A program made the position numbers and the translations under genes. A stretch of 64,000 bases of DNA from the NCBI GenBank assembly GCA_011800805.1, contig MPNW01000141.1, positions 167,730-231,729 on the forward strand, in the 5' to 3' direction. Positions 58,605-64,000 of this stretch are shown in pieces (position 1 is the stretch's first letter; each line of letters opens with the position of its first letter). Source of the DNA: Hirudo medicinalis. Lineage: Eukaryota > Annelida > Clitellata > Hirudinida > Hirudinidae. The notes under the pieces were generated by a model. That model searched no databases. It saw nothing but the letters and a program-made list of their open reading frames with translations, and was not told where the DNA came from.

Positions 58605-59288
58605 AAATGAACAAAATAAGCAATGATTCGACACTAACTCATCTAAACATTAAAATCTAACCATGTATTCGCAAGATAAACCATTTACTTCTGCCCAGTC
58701 TTTTGTAGGTCTAGGCTGGCTTGGCTGGTTTTTAATCTAAAAGTAAACTTGAATTCAAAAAAAGGGAGTTTTAAAATTATTATGAGATAAACTTACAGTT
58801 TTGTAATTTTAGCTATTGATATTAAATATTCTAACTTGGAGGTTTTAATAAATTAGGTTAAAAATTTCAATGACGAAGCTGAAGTTCATTAAGAACCATT
58901 ATTAATCGATATTTGCTTCGAAATAAATTACAAAACACTCTTTATAATTTGCCTTATATAAATAAATTAGAACATTTAAATACTATTAATTCCTGATAAT
59001 AGATTAATATACAAAGCGTTTTGACCATGTTAGAATGAAACCGACGAAAACTCAAATATGAGAGATACATATTTTTTCGAAGGTATGAAAGCGGTACCCA
59101 ATTATCGCATTTTTAAATAATACAATTTATGTTTACCGTAGTATTTCTTGCTATAACTTTATTGAAAATCCAAAATACAGTCAACCTCATAAATGCTAAA
59201 TTGGAATTGATGTAATTGCATAATTTTAATGAATTTTTGCAAGCAAACTTGTTCTTTTATATTGTTATAGAAATTGTTAAGAAGGTAC
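58605..59288. other. SAP30L upstream region
   Basis: AT-rich and probably the SAP30L 5' flank. Nothing else is recognised. Confidence 0.4.
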
Positions 59289-59411
59289 CATTTTCTTGAC
59301 TCCATAAACATCAATCGATCCAAAGCAGTACAGCTGACCAGCTGGACATTAGCGTTTGTCCCAGGATCTATTCTGTGTTTATCTACGTCAGTGTACATGG
59401 AAAAAAGCAAT
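59289..59411 (-). CDS. Single exon resembling GT49-family glycosyltransferases (LARGE/B4GAT1)
   Basis: Between an acceptor (tttctag) and a donor (gtacct), a 41-codon frame ends NVQLVSCTALDRLMFMESRK plus W. The pattern L-V-S/T-x-x-x-L-D-R-L-x-x-x-E-x-x-x-x-W resembles the start of the catalytic domain of LARGE and B4GAT1. The codons before it (MYTDVDKHRIDPG) are not distinctive. No partner exons with the expected GPIS block were found on either side, so it could be one exon of a gene with long introns, a pseudogene or coincidence. Confidence 0.3.
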
Positions 59412-60189
59412 CTAGAAACAAGTAGGCATTTCTTCTAATTTGTTTTCGAGTAAAAAAAATAGATTGAAAATGTTCACAGTGTGTTAAATTCTACAACTGC
59501 GCAATTGATGCATGCAATGGTTCTTGCGAACCTCAGTTTTGTTTCCTGCTGTATTGATTTTATAACAGGCACTGAAAATAAACTCAGCTTTTCTTAGTTC
59601 TAAGAAACATCTTTTGTTGCTTTTGTTTTGTTTGAGATTAATTGATGTGCGTGTAACTGCTAACATCAATTTAACTAGATTAATCACGGCTTGTTAAATA
59701 ACAGTTTTATTTCAAAGTGTTGGATTTTAAAGAAAATTAATGAGAATTTTTTTTAATAATTACATGGGAGGTCACGGATGTAAATTTAAGGCGATACAAG
59801 CGTTGAGGAGTTTTGAATATTTAAAGGACAACTGAAATGTTGGCAAGGTTTAAGTCAGTTTAAGTTTAACTCCGATGAAATTCGATTATTAAAAGAGCAT
59901 TGATGAGGGGTTTATGTAGAATTTTTGTCACAGGGGTCTCCCCATGTTCACAAGACTCCACCAAAGACGTCAACTGATGACTTTTTGGTATATCAAGGCC
60001 AAATTGAAATCTAACTTTTTCATTGTACTAATTTACAAAACTCACTGATAACTGTTACTCCGGGGTGAAAGATCACAAATCAAGGCGCCGAGGCGCAGTA
60101 AAACTTGGAATGGGAGTGCAGCTACTAGAAGGTGGTCCGAAATTGGGTTGATGTTTTCACTACAACATACGCAAACGTAGTAGCAGTAG

Positions 60190-61291
60190 TATGTAGTAGT
60201 ATTTTATTAATGTCCTCAGCATAACTTGATGAATAGGTCAACAACGAAGACAACAGAAGGAAAAAACAACAACAAAAATTCATAATGTGATAGATGGTCA
60301 AATCAGATTTCGGCGGTTTTTATAAATCCACTGGTATATTAGCTCCACACTAGCAGTATTGTTAAGCATGGAACTCAACTCCAGTGGATTTATTTTGTCC
60401 CTTATTGCTCTTCTCAGCCTTGATTGGGCCGGACATTTCATTAGGAAATGCTGGGTAGTCTCATCTTCCTGAGGACAGGTTTGGCATTTACCGTCTGCGT
60501 GACGCCCCATCTTAAAGACGTGTCGATTTAGAGCACAATTTCCAAGGCGGAGTTTAGAGATCAAAGTCTCCTTCCTCCTTGAGACACATTGGAATTTGCT
60601 CTCCACCGACACTCTTTTCTCCACTAGCTTATAGTGCCTCTTTTTTTTGTCTTCCCATCTGGTCTGCCATTGCTGCAGGACATTTTGGTCAATGATCATT
60701 TTTACGTCATTGATTGTTGCCGGGATCCAGCACTCAGTTGTATCCTTGTAGCAGCTTTTGCCAAGGCGTCCGCTTGCTCATTTCTAGGAATTCCAACATG
60801 GGCAGGTACCCAGACCAGTATGACTTCTTTGCCTTTTTCTTGAAGCTCTGAAATAGTAGAAAGAATTCTGTAAACATCGGGGTCGTTATAGGCATTGTTG
60901 CTTCCTTTCAAGTTCATCAGACAACTCAGGAAGTCAGTGAAAATGACTAAGTTAAGGGTCTCCCCCTGGTAGGATTCCTCACTTGCAACAAGCAACTCTC
61001 GGTGGCTGCTAGTTCCGTGGAGCTGATGCTGCTATGACTTGAAGTTCTGATACTGAGCTTCAAATATTTCTGTGGGATGTATATCCCTATCCCCGCTTTC
61101 CCGTATTCCGTCTTTGAGGCGTCAGTGAAACCTAGGAGATTCCCTCGTAGGTCCTCGATCCTTTCCTTGGCTACTAGAATCCTCAAGGGATCACCATTAC
61201 CGAAGGAAAGGTTCGATTTATCAAACTTATACGCAAACATTAAAAGCATTATCTTATGTATTACAGCAAATCGATATGTTGAATTATGCAA
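60190..61291 (-). mobile_element. LINE 3' region with RNase H domain (I/Jockey-like)
   Basis: Minus-strand frames in order: 61291-60947 with GFTDASKTEYGKAGIGIYI and SSTELAATE (RNase H catalytic D and E); 60995-60702 with FTDFLSCLMNL and VWVPAHVGIPRNEQADALAK (last D/H block); 60699-60298 with a C-terminal Cys/His motif, CQTCPQEDETTQHFLMKCP. A frameshift separates the first two, and a stop the last two. After the stop the element ends in TACTAC-type repeats near 60190, typical of tails without poly(A). Not a cellular gene. Confidence 0.85.
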
Positions 61292-62184
61292 TTTTCAATA
61301 AGAAAATAAGAGATTATATAATATTATTATTTATTTTTAAGGCAACATTAACTAAATCTGGTTTACGTAACTAACTTAACTTATCCCGTTAACAATTACT
61401 CGACTAAATTATGAATCGCTTGAATGACTTACGACCTTAAGGTTATGAGAGTAGTTTTGACGATAAATAGTGGAGCGCTTTGAATGTTTACAGTTTCTTC
61501 CGCAACTGCTTTCAATGTTTACAAAGCACGATAAACATTTTATTGGATTCGTTTGTAAATGTGAACCAAACTAATAAATGAAAAGTTACAAAACACACCA
61601 TACATATAACTGGTACATAACCTTAAAGTTAACGCGTCTGATCATGCCAGAAACGATATTGTTGAAAACAGATGTTGGTTAATCGCACTGGATTAAATTT
61701 CAATTGAATATGATTATGTATTCAAAATAGTCATAATCCTGAATCAAATCTTATTTCAATTTTGCTCTTCGTTCGGACTATTTAATGAATGGACATAAAA
61801 TCTAATTTGGAATACTCATTGCAGCAAACATACAAAATGCAATTAGTAAAAGGATCAACTCTTATCACATTGAAAATGTGACAGTTTGGGCCTTTCATCC
61901 GCCATCTTACTATAATTTGAGTCACTTTTGGGAAGATAATCTAAATAAATTACCATCTCAAATTTATGGTAATGCGGAGTAATTACACGACAACTTTAAA
62001 GAGTCTGTTATTATGTAAACATCGACAATTATTCTTGTCTCAAATTTGAAAGTAATTAATTCATCGGTCGCACTGGCAACCGAAAGAGTTGAATTGCGCG
62101 GTGGTGTCGGCTGCGTTTGTTGTGTGTCTTTGCTTAATGTCGGCTTGTTAACGGGGCGTTTTGGGCTTTATAACATGTTAACGC
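61292..62184. other. Upstream region of the nesprin gene
   Basis: AT-rich spacer with the 5' flank of the next gene. 62090-62170 is less AT-rich and may be the 5' UTR or promoter. Confidence 0.4.
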
Positions 62185-63948
62185 ATGGATAACTCAGTAG
62201 AAGATATTGACGCTGATTTTGTGAAAATGCACTTTGACTTAAAAGGTTAAATAGTTTGAGATCGGTATTTAGTTGGAGTTTTAAAACTTTATGAATTGGT
62301 CAATAGACAAACAAGATGAGGTACAGAAAAAGACCTTTATGAAATGGATTAACTCAGTACTGGTTCAGGCGAGTTATTGTTTCTATTAATGGTTTTTGTT
62401 ATTTTGTCATAATTTCTCCAACATTCGAAGTTAGACGCATCGTAAGCGTTACATACTTTAAAAGATATCTAAGTAATAATTATGATTTAAATAGCTCCCT
62501 TCTCTAAGTTTACGGAAATATAATTTTAGCAAGAACCGCCTTCGACAATATCGGATCTATCTGAGGATCTTAGAGATGGGGTGGTGTTGCTGAATTTGTT
62601 AAAGGCATTAACAGGAGAAGCACTGGTAGAGTGATAATTTATACTCTGATTAAGTCCAATGATTAGGTAAGTTTACATTCGATTTAGCAAATTGAAAAAG
62701 GTGACCGATTTGGCCACGTACAGAGAATACACTACATTAACAACGTTGGAAATGCTCTCCAGTTCCTGCAGGACAAACAGGTTCAAACATTTTCATTTAA
62801 AATAAATTATATGCTTTGAAATGTTGTCATTATCTTTTTTGCATACAAATAATTCTTATTTGCAAATAATTTTTAAACTAAATAATTAAGGTCAAAATGG
62901 TCAACATACATGCTGGTGATATTGTGGATGGAAGATCCTCCATCATAATGGGACTCATTTGGACTCTCATTCTGCACTTCCAAGTAGGATTTTCATTCTT
63001 TTGCAGGTTTAGTGGCTTTGCCTGGTCAAGCCCTGAAGAAATGGATCATTAATTTGCAATTTTAATTGTATTTAGTGGCCATCTTATGGTTTATTTATCT
63101 CAATAATTAACATAGTTTCATATCTTTTAGTCTAAAGCTAGTGAAAAATAAATTTCAGATTGAAGAATCAACCAAACACATTTGTAGTGGAATGCTTGGT
63201 GAAAGTGACAAGTTGAGTGGATGGAGGGGGAAATCTGAGCCAAAAGTTGTTATGTTGAAGTGGGCTCAGAAGACCATCACAGAGTTAGACAGATCACTAA
63301 AATTAAAAAATGAATTTTGATCCGAACTGCAGATTTTATGAATTTATTTCTATTTTTATTTTCTATTTTCTATTTTCTATTTCTATTTATTTTTATTTCT
63401 CCTCACCAGAAAATATGGCATCGAGGTAAAGGATTTTGGGGCCAGTTGGAGAAATGGGGTGGCATTTAATGCTCTCATTCACGATGTGAAACCTCACATG
63501 ATTGACATGAGAGTGGTTGAGACAAGCACTCCAAGAGAGAATCTGGAAAGAGCCTTTGAAACAGCCGAACAACATCTTGGAATTCCGAGGCTGCTTGATC
63601 CCGAAGGTCTCACTTTTGAAATTCATTCTGTGATCATTTTTATCATGAATTAAGGTCGAGATTTAGGACTTTATTTGCTCTGCAAATAATTAATCAAGAA
63701 AATGGCCAAAGGTTTTGTAAGATGTGATGAATTTTTCAGATGTTGATGTGGACAAACCTGATGAGAAATCCATTATGACGTACGTCTCGAAGTTTGTTCA
63801 AAAGTTTCCTCAAAACCTCCAGAGCTGTGAGGGCAGCGGCACAAAAGAGATGGTCGATAAGCTCGCTCGGAAGATCAAAGAATTGGACGGTTGGGTGAGT
63901 GCTTCAATTGAAAGCATTCAACACGAGGAGGTGGAGGATGATTTGCAG
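62185..63948 (+). CDS. SYNE1: Nesprin (SYNE family) N-terminal actin-binding domain, continues beyond window
   Basis: Nuclear-envelope spectrin-repeat protein that ties nuclei to actin. Exons 62185-62245, 62307-62368, 62530-62625, 62688-62780, 62891-62983, 63159-63283, 63410-63606 and 63740-63948 are all phase-consistent and give about 312 residues. First CH domain: VQKKTFMKWINS ... ISDLSEDLRDGVVLLNLL ... IHYINNVGNALQFL ... VNIHAGDIVDG ... LIWTLILHFQIEE. A short linker leads to the second: LKWAQKT ... GIEVKDFGASWRNGVAFNAL ... LGIPRLLDPEDVDVDKPDEK. The IEVKDFG and VDVDKPDEKS blocks favour nesprin over dystonin or beta-spectrin. The intron after 62368 begins with GC. The start Met is the first in frame; earlier exons are possible. 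Confidence 0.9.
63345..63402. repeat. (TTTCTA)n/(TTCTAT)n simple repeat
   Basis: Pyrimidine-rich hexamer repeat in a 126-bp nesprin intron, just before the acceptor at 63409, where it also serves as polypyrimidine tract. Confidence 0.8.
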
Positions 63949-64000
63949 GTACAGGTCTTGGTCATTCTATTATTATAATATAATTTATGTTAATTATATG

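Overview
This is AT-rich animal DNA. The genes carry many spliced exons, with introns from about 50 bp to several kb. There are no operons, and old transposon fragments sit between and inside the genes. The gene set is BK potassium channel, AMPA-type glutamate receptor, ciliary CFAP70, nesprin, SAP30L and DDX24. It points to a ciliated invertebrate with a nervous system. A lophotrochozoan such as an annelid fits, but that is an impression from sequence style and not a proof. Exon borders below were read by eye from splice signals, reading-frame phase and family conservation. No alignment was run.

Layout. 27-6321 (-): slo/BK channel, 21 exons, running to or past the left edge. 7360-7873 (-): reverse-transcriptase debris. 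8322-9277 (+): short aftiphilin-type clathrin-binding protein. 10315-10763 (+): small unknown three-exon gene. 11480-11761 (-): unknown terminal exon. 12600-13130 (-): Tc1-like transposase remnant. 14490-35336 (+): AMPA-type ionotropic glutamate receptor, 16 exons seen and the 5' end not found. Its introns hold microsatellites, an antisense 28S rRNA fragment, two kinds of LINE, a tRNA-like SINE, a 342-bp tandem repeat and a 998-bp assembly gap.

36281-43461 (+): complete CFAP70, 28 exons, convergent with DDX24 at 43617-48533 (-), 15 exons. The two share a back-to-back poly(A) signal. 49100-50070 (+): secreted C-type lectin-like protein. 50626-51518 (+): unknown, probably tail-anchored membrane protein. 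54700-57214: a nest of LINE, hAT and LTR element pieces with an assembly gap. 57817-58604 (-): complete SAP30L. 59289-59411 (-): lone exon resembling GT49 glycosyltransferases. 60190-61291 (-): LINE RNase H region. 62185-63948 (+): N-terminal actin-binding part of a nesprin, running off the right edge.

The genes are not a pathway. They are independent neighbours in membrane excitability, synaptic transmission, cilia, ribosome biogenesis, chromatin and nuclear anchoring. I found no new multi-gene system. The most interesting signals are molecular details: a BK channel without the calcium bowl, a glutamate receptor with genome-encoded arginine at the Q/R site, several GC-AG introns, and duplicated sequence flanking assembly gaps.
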